Notes under the pieces: generated by a model | Told to the model about the DNA's origin: nothing | Seen by the model: only the letters and a program-made list of their open reading frames with translations | Database searches by the model: none | NCBI GenBank assembly: GCA_022704985.1 | Contig: JAKJFI010000072.1 | Location: 1 to 5,249 of the forward strand | DNA length: 5,249 bases | Source of the DNA: Candidatus Omnitrophota bacterium | Lineage (GTDB): Bacteria > Ratteibacteria > UBA8468 > B48-G9 > JAFGKM01 | Reading direction: 5' to 3' | Shown here: positions 1 through 5,249 of the stretch, piece after piece | Numbering within the stretch: the first letter of the stretch is position 1 | How the letters are laid out: each line of letters starts with the position of its first letter | Position numbers and translations under genes: made by a program

Positions 1-690
1 GGTTTTCTTATATGGGGAGTAGGGGTAAGCGACAGCGGAAAAAAGGCATACTGTGCCGCGGTTGTCAACAGGGAAGCCATTACAATCAGGGAATACTACC
101 AGAATGTGGGGGCTGTCGAAAAGAAATACAGGGAAATTTTCGGGGATAAGGCATCGGAATTCCTGAAAGGCATGAATATCGAGCAGGGTGTGCTTGAGAA
201 TATGATAAGGGAAAGAATTCTCCTTCAGCATGCCAAACGAAGGAGAATAAGGGTTCTGAACAGCGAGATAGTGGAGGTGATAAAGTCGGATCCGTCTTTC
301 AGGAATGAGGAGGGGAAATTTGACGAGAGAAAGTTCAAGGAAATCATATCCTATTACCCGACCGAGGAACTGCGCAAGATAGAGGACGATATAAAAAAGA
401 ACCTGATAATAGAGAAACTCAAGGAGTTGGTTATATCTGAAGGCGGAGTTGCCGTATCTGACGATGAGGTGGCGCAGTACATTAAGAACAATCAGATAAA
501 GAATGTTGAGTCCGAATCTATAAGAAGAACACTGCTCTGGCAGAAACGCGAGCAGTATTTTAACAACTGGTATTCCGATTTAAGGAAGAAGTCAAAAGTG
601 AAGATATACCTTTCATTTGAAAAACAGCCCGAAGCGGATGGAGCAGTCAACAAGAATGCGGGTACGGAGAATGACAATGGTGGAAATTAA
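1..690 (+). CDS. SurA/PpiD-like periplasmic chaperone lacking a parvulin domain, 5' partial
   Basis: The frame is open from the first base to the TAA at 688-690, giving 229 visible residues; the true start lies outside the window. A start at the GTG at 106 is unlikely, because the 35 codons before it already look like this family: the end of a membrane segment (FLIWGVG) followed by AAVVNREAITIREYYQ, the usual post-anchor strand and 'VN.E.I' motif of SurA/PpiD N-terminal domains. A helical, lysine/glutamate-rich body follows (ILLQHAKRRRIRVLNSEI, then SFRNEEGKFDERKFKEI, the typical 'F....G.FD...F' motif). It continues with a second helical part (DDEVAQYIKNN, YFNNWYSDLRKKSKVKIY) and a polar, Asn/Gly-rich tail. 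There is no room for a parvulin PPIase domain between the two helical parts, so I infer a membrane-anchored holdase acting on outer-membrane or exported proteins rather than an isomerase. It overlaps the next gene by 14 bases. The family call is good; the exact role is inferred. Confidence 0.8.
   Translation, partial: GFLIWGVGVSDSGKKAYCAAVVNREAITIREYYQNVGAVEKKYREIFGDKASEFLKGMNIEQGVLENMIRERILLQHAKRRRIRVLNSEIVEVIKSDPSFRNEEGKFDERKFKEIISYYPTEELRKIEDDIKKNLIIEKLKELVISEGGVAVSDDEVAQYIKNNQIKNVESESIRRTLLWQKREQYFNNWYSDLRKKSKVKIYLSFEKQPEADGAVNKNAGTENDNGGN
666..669 (+). promoter_or_regulatory. Shine-Dalgarno that decides the DUF1015 start
   Basis: A GGAG motif lies 7 bases before the ATG at 677 but only 1 base before the in-frame ATG at 671. 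Normal spacing therefore favours 677. The site lies inside the last codons of the upstream chaperone gene, which fits translational coupling. Confidence 0.55.
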
Positions 691-1891
691 TCCTTTCAGG
701 GGTTACGCGTACAATCCGGAGAAGGTGAAGGACATAAGCAACGCCATAGCTCCGCCGTGGGACGTTATTGATGCAGGCGGCGAGATGCGCCTGAAATCGC
801 TTTCCGAGTGGAACGCAATTAATCTGATATCGGCAAAAGCCGACCCGGCCGGGGTCAGGGATATTTTCGAAGACTGGATAACAAGAAAAATTCTCACGAG
901 GGATGCGGAAGAACATTTCTATTTCAGCCGTCACAGTTTCAAATGGATGGACAGGATGTTTACGCGGCAGGGGATTTTTGCGCTGTTGCGCCTGCAGGAT
1001 TTTTCTTCTGGCAATGTCATTCCGCACGAGAAGGTTTTTGAAAAATATCATGCCAACCGCTACAAGTTGATAGAAAAATGCAGGGCGAATTTTTCGCCTG
1101 TCTTCATGCTTTACAAGGATGACTCTCGCGTAATAGACGGTATTATAGATGGCTCCATGCCGGAAATCGAGGGAGTGATGGAAGGCGAAGACAGGGTTGC
1201 TTTCGGCAGGATAAAAGACGCCGCAACGATAAGCCGCATTAAGGATATCCTGTCGCCCGGAAAGCTGATAATAGCGGACGGGCATCACAGGTATCAGGCG
1301 GCTATCCGATATTACAGGGACAACCCCGATGCGGAAAACAGTTTTGTCCTGGTATTTTTGGTAAACATCGAATCCCCTGAACTTTTAATACTTCCCACGC
1401 ACCGTTATGTCCGGTCGAACCTTTCCTTCATAGAAAAGAAAAACGACTTTGAAAAGTACTTTGATATAAAAAGGATGAGGTCTGTGGAAGATATGTTTTC
1501 CGGCATGCAATGCGATGAAGATGCAAGAGTATTCGGTGTGTACGAGAAAGGCGAATTTTATACGATTGGCATGAAGGACAGGGAAGAGGTGAGGAAGCGG
1601 ATGCCGGATGGATTCTCAGCACAGTGGCAGATGCTTGACACGGTAATACTGCATAATCTTATTTTCACAGGGTTGCTTGATGCGCCGTCTCCCGATATAT
1701 TCTTCCACCAGTCGGCGGAATACCTTCTCAATGAGTACCGCAGGACGGAGAGCGGCGTGATTTTCTTTTTGAATCCGGTGAGCAAGAAGCAGTTTGCGGA
1801 TATATGTTTCAGCGGAGAACTGATGCCTCAGAAGACCACCTATTTCTATCCCAAAGTCCCCACCGGCTTAGTCATACACAAGTTTGAATAG
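677..1891 (+). CDS. DUF1015 family protein
   Basis: This is a complete gene of 404 residues, a normal length for the DUF1015 family (about 400-440). The N-terminus starts with VEINPFRGYAYNPEKV and has the family motif APPWDVI at residues 25-31. A conserved basic/acidic block begins IPHEKVFEKYHANRY (H117-E118-K119). The signature IADGHHRYQAA has its DGHHR at residues 201-205. The C-terminus, with MPQKTTYFYPKVPTGLV, is also typical. I see no signal peptide or membrane span, so it should be cytoplasmic. Its biochemical function is not firmly established. DUF1015 genes are often found near serine-biosynthesis genes, and the DGHHR motif recalls ParB/sulfiredoxin-fold enzymes that include free-serine kinases; a link to serine metabolism is inference only. 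Longer reading-frame starts at 617 or 671 are less likely given the ribosome binding site. The gene overlaps the chaperone gene and ends at a TAG, 96 bases before a terminator hairpin. Confidence 0.9.
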   Translation: MVEINPFRGYAYNPEKVKDISNAIAPPWDVIDAGGEMRLKSLSEWNAINLISAKADPAGVRDIFEDWITRKILTRDAEEHFYFSRHSFKWMDRMFTRQGIFALLRLQDFSSGNVIPHEKVFEKYHANRYKLIEKCRANFSPVFMLYKDDSRVIDGIIDGSMPEIEGVMEGEDRVAFGRIKDAATISRIKDILSPGKLIIADGHHRYQAAIRYYRDNPDAENSFVLVFLVNIESPELLILPTHRYVRSNLSFIEKKNDFEKYFDIKRMRSVEDMFSGMQCDEDARVFGVYEKGEFYTIGMKDREEVRKRMPDGFSAQWQMLDTVILHNLIFTGLLDAPSPDIFFHQSAEYLLNEYRRTESGVIFFLNPVSKKQFADICFSGELMPQKTTYFYPKVPTGLVIHKFE

Positions 1892-1987
1892 AATTTTTCC
1901 ATTTTCTCCTCTCCTTTGCAAAGTTTGCCAAAGTATCAGTAAAGAGAGGTGAGAGGGTTCAGGTTAAGGGTAACAGTAATAAGAAAA

Positions 1988-2013
1988 AGAGCCCTGAAAT
2001 GAATCAGGGCTCT
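1988..2013. terminator. Bidirectional intrinsic terminator
   Basis: A perfect 10-bp stem, AGAGCCCTGA (1988-1997) with TCAGGGCTCT (2004-2013), encloses a 6-base loop. On the + strand it is followed by CTTTTTA, and on the - strand by a T-rich tract (complement of the A run at 1984-1988). It sits between the convergent ends of the DUF1015 gene (1891) and the RNA-binding protein gene (2040), so it can stop transcription from both sides. Confidence 0.9.
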
Positions 2014-2039
2014 CTTTTTATTCGTCACTTTCCAGCGGA

Positions 2040-2405
2040 TTAATATCTGGGACGTCTCTTGTCTCCTCCGAATCCGCCTCTGCCGCCGCCGGGTCTTCCT
2101 CCAAATCCGCCTCTGTCGTCGAATCCGCCCGGTCTGCTGTTTCTTTCTCTCGGGGGCTGCGCCTTGTTTACGGTAAGCTTTCTTCCGCTCAATTCCTGTC
2201 CGTTGAGCGCTTCGACCGCCTGTTGAAGTATCTCATCAGATTCAACCTCAACGAAACCAAAACCTTTTGCCCTGCCGGTATATTTGTCAATTATCAGGGT
2301 TACGGTCTTCGGTTCGATGCCTTTCTCTATGAAAAAGGCTTTGAGTTCGTCTTCAGTCGTGTTGTAATCCAGATTTCCTACATACAGCTTGTTTGTCTGT
2401 TCCAT
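2040..2405 (-). CDS. Glycine-rich RRM RNA-binding protein
   Basis: This is a complete 121-residue protein with one RNA recognition motif spanning about residues 6-83. RNP2 is LYVGNL (7-12) and RNP1 is KGFGFVEV (47-54), with the aromatic residues Y8, F49 and F51 that stack on RNA bases. From residue 92 the tail is Gly/Arg-rich (repeated RGG/GGFGG units, ending KRRPRY), a low-complexity region likely to add RNA affinity. Small proteins of this plan are known in cyanobacteria and many other bacteria, some of them cold-induced. Here it should act in the cytoplasm on single-stranded RNA, with targets unknown. The ATG is preceded by AGAGAGG at 2410-2416, a good ribosome binding site, and by a plausible promoter at 2447-2475. 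The stop codon is 27 bases from the shared terminator, so it is probably transcribed mainly as a single gene. Confidence 0.93.
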   Translation of the reverse strand: MEQTNKLYVGNLDYNTTEDELKAFFIEKGIEPKTVTLIIDKYTGRAKGFGFVEVESDEILQQAVEALNGQELSGRKLTVNKAQPPRERNSRPGGFDDRGGFGGRPGGGRGGFGGDKRRPRY

Positions 2406-2446
2406 TATTCCTCTCTTCTTGCTCTCCTTAAAAGGGGAAAGCGATT

Positions 2447-2475
2447 GTTATAAGCCAATTCGTTTGCACTGTTTA
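2447..2475 (-). promoter_or_regulatory. Putative sigma70-type promoter for the RRM gene
   Basis: Read on the - strand, a -35-like TAAACA (2470-2475) and a -10-like TATAAC (2447-2452) are separated by exactly 17 bases. The -35 matches 4 of 6 consensus positions and the -10 matches 5 of 6. It would give a 5' leader of roughly 35 bases before the ATG at 2405. This is pattern-based only. Confidence 0.4.
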
Positions 2476-2499
2476 TTTATCATTTACCTTGCTATTTTC

Positions 2500-2742
2500 T
2501 CATCGCCCCCCTTTTTGCAGTAACGTAGCAAAATCCGGTATCCCTGAATCGCCCTGATATGCAATGGCTTCCGGGTTCCTGCCTGCTTCCTTGGTCAAAT
2601 AGTTGTTGAGGATAACATACAAATAAAGTCTTGTCCATAGATGATTCCCTGTTATTCAATATCCCTCCGGCTGTCCTTTGTTTAGCATATAATAATATGT
2701 CGTTACAACCGTAAATACAATCAATATCAATGCTTTTGTCAT
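2500..2742 (-). pseudogene. Possible UGA-interrupted small membrane-protein gene or decayed remnant
   Basis: In one frame an ATG at 2742 opens a 28-codon peptide with a hydrophobic start (MTKALILIVFTVVTTYYYML), stopped by TGA at 2656-2658. The same frame then continues for a further 51 codons of protein-like sequence (NHLWTRLYLYVILNNYLTKE, then IAYQGDSGIPDFATLL) to a TGA at 2500-2502. Read through, this would be an 80-codon protein with one N-terminal membrane segment. I see no ribosome binding site in front of the ATG. A second frame is open from 2839 to 2495 (115 codons, with VYNPGIRNEEARVKHFLHDK and CIYGCNDILLYAKQR) but offers no ATG before 2638. Neither product is recognised. The simplest reading is a degraded small gene with a nonsense mutation and perhaps a frameshift. 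A chance open frame cannot be excluded. TGA serves as the stop of the LacI gene, so recoding of TGA is not supported. Confidence 0.3.
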
Positions 2743-2786
2743 GAAGGAAATGTTTTACTCTTGCCTCTTCGTTGCGGATGCCTGGG

Positions 2787-3476
2787 TTATAGACGGCACT
2801 CCCACAGGGCAGAGGCGCGCCTGGGCGTGTCTGTTTCGGCTACGTAGAGTGTATCTCCTTTTCCGTTGATGCTCAGTCCGTGCGGATAGTCGCAGAAGAT
2901 ATTTTTCTCCGTATCAATGAGCGGCCCAAGCCGGCGGAAGGAGTTTTTCTTCCGGTCATAGCTCCAGAGTTCCGAGAGCGTTCTGGCATTGCCGCTTCCC
3001 ATGCCGCTCGTACCGTAAAGCAGTCCGTCGGGTCCTTCCGCCAGACCTGCTATCCGCATGGCTGGCGACGGCTTCCCAAGCCATTGACAATTACCAGCTT
3101 CCGGGTCCAGACGGTAGAGGTTGCCGTCCACCGCTCCTATGTAGATATATCCGTCGTCAGAGGTAAACATCGTGTCCACCGCGGGAAGCGAGGCTGGCGG
3201 ATTGAACCGGACGGATTCATCGAAAGGCCCGAAAAGGTGATAGGTTGACTCGTCTCGTTCAGGATTATAGGATAGAAATTTCGGTGGAATCAGCCTGTTT
3301 TCGCTTGCCAGTTGCGTCCATGTGCTCCATAATGTTCCGTTGCTGTCAACTGCCAGCGAGTGGGGAAATCCGACTGGCGTTGCCAGAATCTTTGCTCGTC
3401 CTGCCATCAAATCGTATTTGAAGACGAACGAGTATGGATAGGTTAGTCCATAAATGATTTTTCTCTTGTGGTCCAT
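2787..3476 (-). CDS. Beta-propeller protein, 3' fragment of a frameshifted gene
   Basis: This 229-residue frame is the C-terminal two-thirds of the gene whose 5' part ends at 3346. The ATG at 3476 (MDHKRKIIYGL) has no family-like start. The same frame is open back to 3518 and reads PAPTPVGIQTIT just before it. That matches the linker ILATPVGFPHSLAVD found one blade later, so the real gene continued through this point. It contains about five blade-like repeats, each with a pattern such as 'G.iYg...lyryDp....w.lG'. Examples are IIYGLTYPYSFVFKYDLM, GYIYIGAVDGNLYRLDPE, GLLYGTSGMG followed by LWSYDRKKNSFRRLGP, and DTLYVAETDT. No signal peptide is seen in either fragment. The family resembles NHL/SMP-30-like or Kelch-like propellers; ligand or enzymatic activity cannot be told from this. 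It ends at TAA 2787-2789 after LWECRL. Confidence 0.75.
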   Translation of the reverse strand: MDHKRKIIYGLTYPYSFVFKYDLMAGRAKILATPVGFPHSLAVDSNGTLWSTWTQLASENRLIPPKFLSYNPERDESTYHLFGPFDESVRFNPPASLPAVDTMFTSDDGYIYIGAVDGNLYRLDPEAGNCQWLGKPSPAMRIAGLAEGPDGLLYGTSGMGSGNARTLSELWSYDRKKNSFRRLGPLIDTEKNIFCDYPHGLSINGKGDTLYVAETDTPRRASALWECRL

Positions 3477-3879
3477 CGTAATCGTCTGGATACCGACCGG
3501 TGTGGGCGCAGGGTATAGCTATTTTTTCTATCCTGTTATCCGCCAGCTCGTATTTGAATATCCACCCTCCGGATTCTTTGTGTGCTTCGGTATAATCAAG
3601 CAGCCAGGCTGTGGCTCCGTATATCACCCCTTCATCGAGAATGAGCGAACGGTGCAGTTTAACCTCGTGTTTCTCAGCTGTTTTTCCATATCCGAGAGAA
3701 TGAAACTTCTGCGTCTCTGGGTCAAAAACATGGAAAATATCGTTTACCTTTGAAGCCGTCCCCACATATACCAGTTCGGCGACCGGCTCGCATAGTACGT
3801 TTGTCAAAGAACCGTAATCGGTCTGTTCCCGCTTTTCTTCGGGGATGAAATGCGCTGTAACCTTTTTCAATTCCGCCAT
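3346..3879 (-). CDS. Beta-propeller protein, 5' fragment of a frameshifted gene
   Basis: The start is the ATG at 3879, preceded by GAGAGGAG (3883-3890), a strong ribosome binding site; an upstream start at 3912 would bypass it. The product is 177 residues as read, but only the first ~123 look genuine. They hold an N-terminal strand segment (MAELKKVTAHFIPEEK) and two propeller blades: AELVYVGTASKVNDIFHVFD with ETQKFHSLG, and GVIYGATAWLLDY with GGWIFKYELADNRIEKIAIP. After residue 123 the sequence becomes out-of-frame (CAHTGRYPDDYDG onward, low-quality tail), while the correct continuation lies one base on, in the frame of the 2787-3476 piece. Restoring the frame gives a protein of about 363 residues with about seven blades, the N-terminal strand probably closing the ring. 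The gene lies 83 bases downstream of the short prepilin gene, in the same direction. The shift may be a true mutation or a sequencing/assembly error. Confidence 0.75.
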   Translation of the reverse strand: MAELKKVTAHFIPEEKREQTDYGSLTNVLCEPVAELVYVGTASKVNDIFHVFDPETQKFHSLGYGKTAEKHEVKLHRSLILDEGVIYGATAWLLDYTEAHKESGGWIFKYELADNRIEKIAIPCAHTGRYPDDYDGPQEKNHLWTNLSILVRLQIRFDGRTSKDSGNASRISPLAGS

Positions 3880-3921
3880 GTTCTCCTCTCTTTTTATTTG
3901 TGCAGGTCGCACCTTCCTTCG

Positions 3922-3961
3922 GGATATCCTTTTAACCCGTAACGGTCATATACCGTACGGG
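3922..3961. promoter_or_regulatory. Cluster of palindromes, possible operator or intercistronic hairpin
   Basis: In the spacer between the prepilin stop and the propeller start are three short palindromes: GGATATCC (3922-3929), CCGTAACGG (3937-3945, odd centre A) and CCGTACGG (3953-3960). The last two also form one larger inverted repeat, CCCGTAACGGT (3936-3946) with ACCGTACGGG (3952-3961), around a 5-base loop with one bulged A. A T-run typical of an intrinsic terminator is absent on the - strand side. With a LacI-type regulator encoded just upstream, a dimer-binding operator is plausible, as is an RNA hairpin protecting or separating the two messages. Confidence 0.4.
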
Positions 3962-3962
3962 A

Positions 3963-4184
3963 TTAGTTGTTTAGTAGCCGTGTGTTGGAAGGAAACCATC
4001 CCTCGTAATCCTCGGCATACATGAGCAGAGCCAACCCAAATTGTTTAAGGTTGTTTATGCATGCCGTTGCCCTTGCCCGTTCTCTTGCTTGTGAGAGTGC
4101 CGGCATGAGCATTGCGGCAAGAATGGCTATTATCGCTACTACCACAAGCAATTCTATGAGCGTGAAACCGTTCTTTTTCCTCAT
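3963..4184 (-). CDS. Short type IV prepilin-like / pseudopilin protein, probably truncated
   Basis: The 73-residue protein begins [18 protein letters not shown], a textbook class III signal. A basic leader ends in G7, where prepilin peptidase would cut before F8. E12 is the conserved Glu at mature position +5, and a hydrophobic helix spans about residues 8-28. Next comes [20 protein letters not shown] and the DYEGWFP motif near the end, typical of the very abundant prepilin-like proteins of Planctomycetes, Lentisphaerae and related phyla. Those proteins usually run to about 200-300 residues, so only the N-terminal helix and the first turn of the globular domain are present here. The protein stops at TAA right after NTRLLNN. 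The start ATG overlaps the TGA of the LacI gene (ATGA, 4181-4184), and a G-rich tract (4193-4198) may serve as ribosome binding site. It could be a genuine short pilin (mature about 66 residues) or a remnant of a longer gene. Confidence 0.8.
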   Translation of the reverse strand: MRKKNGFTLIELLVVVAIIAILAAMLMPALSQARERARATACINNLKQFGLALLMYAEDYEGWFPSNTRLLNN

Positions 4185-5249
4185 TGTTTCGTCCCCCCTT
4201 TATTTATGAAAGACCTTTTTCCCGCTACTGCTGTTTTTGTCTTCCTCCTTTCCCCCTTTCTTACGGGAGCGGTTGATTCTCTGATAATCAGTTCTGCCGG
4301 AAGAATCACCTGTTCCTTCTCTTTATCCGGGTTTTCAAGTTTCTCTATCAGTATTCTTACCAGATGTTCGGCAGTTTCTCTTCTCGGTTGGTTAATAGTG
4401 GTTAAGGCAGGTATGGAGTATTGACTTAATTCAATGTTGTCAAAGCCTATAACGGAAAAATCATCAGGAACTTTAAATCCTTTTTCATTGACCGCCCGGA
4501 TAAATGTCATTGCCGTGAGGTCATTGTGGCAAAAAACAGCTGTGGGACGCGGATTCAACTCCAGCAGTTCCATTGTTTTTTTATAACTGCTCGGTATGGT
4601 TGCATCTGCTTCCAAGAGGTATTCTTCGCGCAGTGGCAGGCCGTTTTCCATCAATGCTTTTTGAAAACCTCGCAGTTTTGTCTGCACGAACAAATCATTC
4701 TTGTTGACGCAGAGATAAGCAAAATCTCTGTGTCCAAGTTCTACCAGGTGTTTTATCGCCTGGTAAACCGCTTTTTCTCTGTCAATGGTTACTGAATCCG
4801 TTTCAATCATATCGAAATTCCCAAAAATTACAAAAGGCGCATTGTTCCTTTGCATTTCCCAGAAGGTGGGAATGCTGTTAATGCTGAAGGCTGGACCCAT
4901 AATAATCCCGTCCACTGTTTTCCTTTGCAGCAGAGAGATGCTTCTTTTCATGTATGCGGATGAAACCGATAGAAGCAGGGAATAACCCCTTTTTTTTGTT
5001 TCTTTTTGTATCTCCTGAGCCAATTCTCCGTAGAGGGGATTGTCCAGACAGGCTGGGATTGAAAGTCCTATAGAGAACGTTTTGCCAAGTTTCAGGTTGC
5101 GGGCAGCTTCGTGGGGACGGTAATTGAATTTTTCTGCAAGCCTTTGTATTTCTTCTTTTTTCTTTCTGCCTATATCAGGTTTGTCGCGCAACGCCCGTGA
5201 AACGGTAGTGGCGGAAACCTGCGCCATTCTTGCCAGGTCCTTAAGCGAA
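4181..5249 (-). CDS. LacI-family transcriptional regulator, 5' partial
   Basis: The frame is open to the right edge. A start at the ATG at 5227 would cut the DNA-binding helix in half, because the preceding codons read SLKDLAR, which joins to [19 protein letters not shown] to give the canonical LacI helix-turn-helix. Only about the first four or five residues are therefore missing. The hinge region ([19 protein letters not shown]) follows, then a periplasmic-binding-protein-like effector domain ([79 protein letters not shown]). It ends with the usual [13 protein letters not shown], then an extra basic tail of about 28 residues ([19 protein letters not shown]). Family members bind palindromic operators as dimers and respond to sugars or related ligands; the ligand here is unknown. 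The stop TGA overlaps the prepilin start, so the two are likely translationally coupled, and the gene probably controls its own operon. Confidence 0.93.
   Translation of the reverse strand, partial: SLKDLARMAQVSATTVSRALRDKPDIGRKKKEEIQRLAEKFNYRPHEAARNLKLGKTFSIGLSIPACLDNPLYGELAQEIQKETKKRGYSLLLSVSSAYMKRSISLLQRKTVDGIIMGPAFSINSIPTFWEMQRNNAPFVIFGNFDMIETDSVTIDREKAVYQAIKHLVELGHRDFAYLCVNKNDLFVQTKLRGFQKALMENGLPLREEYLLEADATIPSSYKKTMELLELNPRPTAVFCHNDLTAMTFIRAVNEKGFKVPDDFSVIGFDNIELSQYSIPALTTINQPRRETAEHLVRILIEKLENPDKEKEQVILPAELIIRESTAPVRKGERRKTKTAVAGKRSFINKGGTKQ

Noticed and set aside
647..1288. 213-codon open frame on the - strand inside the DUF1015 gene
   Set aside because: It lies entirely antisense to the strongly recognised DUF1015 gene and its product has no recognisable motifs; it is a shadow frame.
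1908..1949. Weak hairpin (CCTCTC...GAGAGG) with a CTTTGCAAAG palindrome after the DUF1015 stop
   Set aside because: The stem has a bulge and a loop of more than 20 bases, no T-run follows, and a far stronger terminator lies 40 bases on.
2633..2646. A 14-base stretch matching 3446-3459 in the propeller gene at 13 of 14 positions, hinting at a duplication
   Set aside because: The match does not extend usefully on either side and the two copies are read in different frames; chance is sufficient.
2656..2658. Selenocysteine or reassigned TGA in the small hydrophobic frame
   Set aside because: No SECIS-like hairpin is obvious after the TGA, the ATG lacks a ribosome binding site, and TGA acts as the normal stop of the LacI gene.
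2880..3248. 122-codon + strand open frame opposite the propeller gene
   Set aside because: The - strand shows clear propeller repeats over the same bases, and the + strand product has no domain-like features.
4206..4985. Several short + strand frames opposite the LacI gene
   Set aside because: All are antisense to continuous LacI-family sequence with canonical motifs.

Overview
The window looks like chromosomal DNA of an uncultured Gram-negative-type bacterium, most likely from the PVC/Omnitrophota/Lentisphaerota part of the tree. The reasons are a SurA/PpiD-like envelope chaperone, a DUF1015 protein, a glycine-rich RRM protein, and a LacI regulator followed directly by a short prepilin of the [20 protein letters not shown] type that is very numerous in those phyla. 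GC content appears intermediate. The taxonomic placement is inference. No mobile element, CRISPR array, tRNA or rRNA is visible.

Left part, + strand (1-1891): the 3' portion of a parvulin-less SurA-like chaperone gene enters from the left edge. It overlaps by 14 bases a complete DUF1015 gene, so the two are probably translated as a coupled pair. A strong bidirectional hairpin terminator (1988-2013) closes this unit and the unit converging on it from the right.

Right part, - strand (5249 down to 2040): a LacI-family regulator (5' end outside the window) shares an ATGA stop/start with a prepilin-like gene that ends after only 73 codons. After a short spacer with closely spaced palindromes comes a cytoplasmic beta-propeller gene broken into two frames by an apparent one-base insertion near 3504-3513. 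Repaired, it would encode about 363 residues with about seven propeller blades. Downstream, 2490-2786 holds no intact gene, only protein-like stretches in two frames interrupted by stops, possibly a decayed small gene. The last gene is a small RRM RNA-binding protein with an RGG-rich tail, which appears to have its own promoter.

Together the right half looks like a small LacI-controlled sugar- or polymer-related locus that has partly degenerated (short prepilin, frameshifted propeller, unresolved remnant), next to housekeeping genes. I did not find convincing evidence of a new multi-gene system. The observations most worth checking are the frameshift, the palindrome cluster, the remnant region and the chaperone-DUF1015 coupling.
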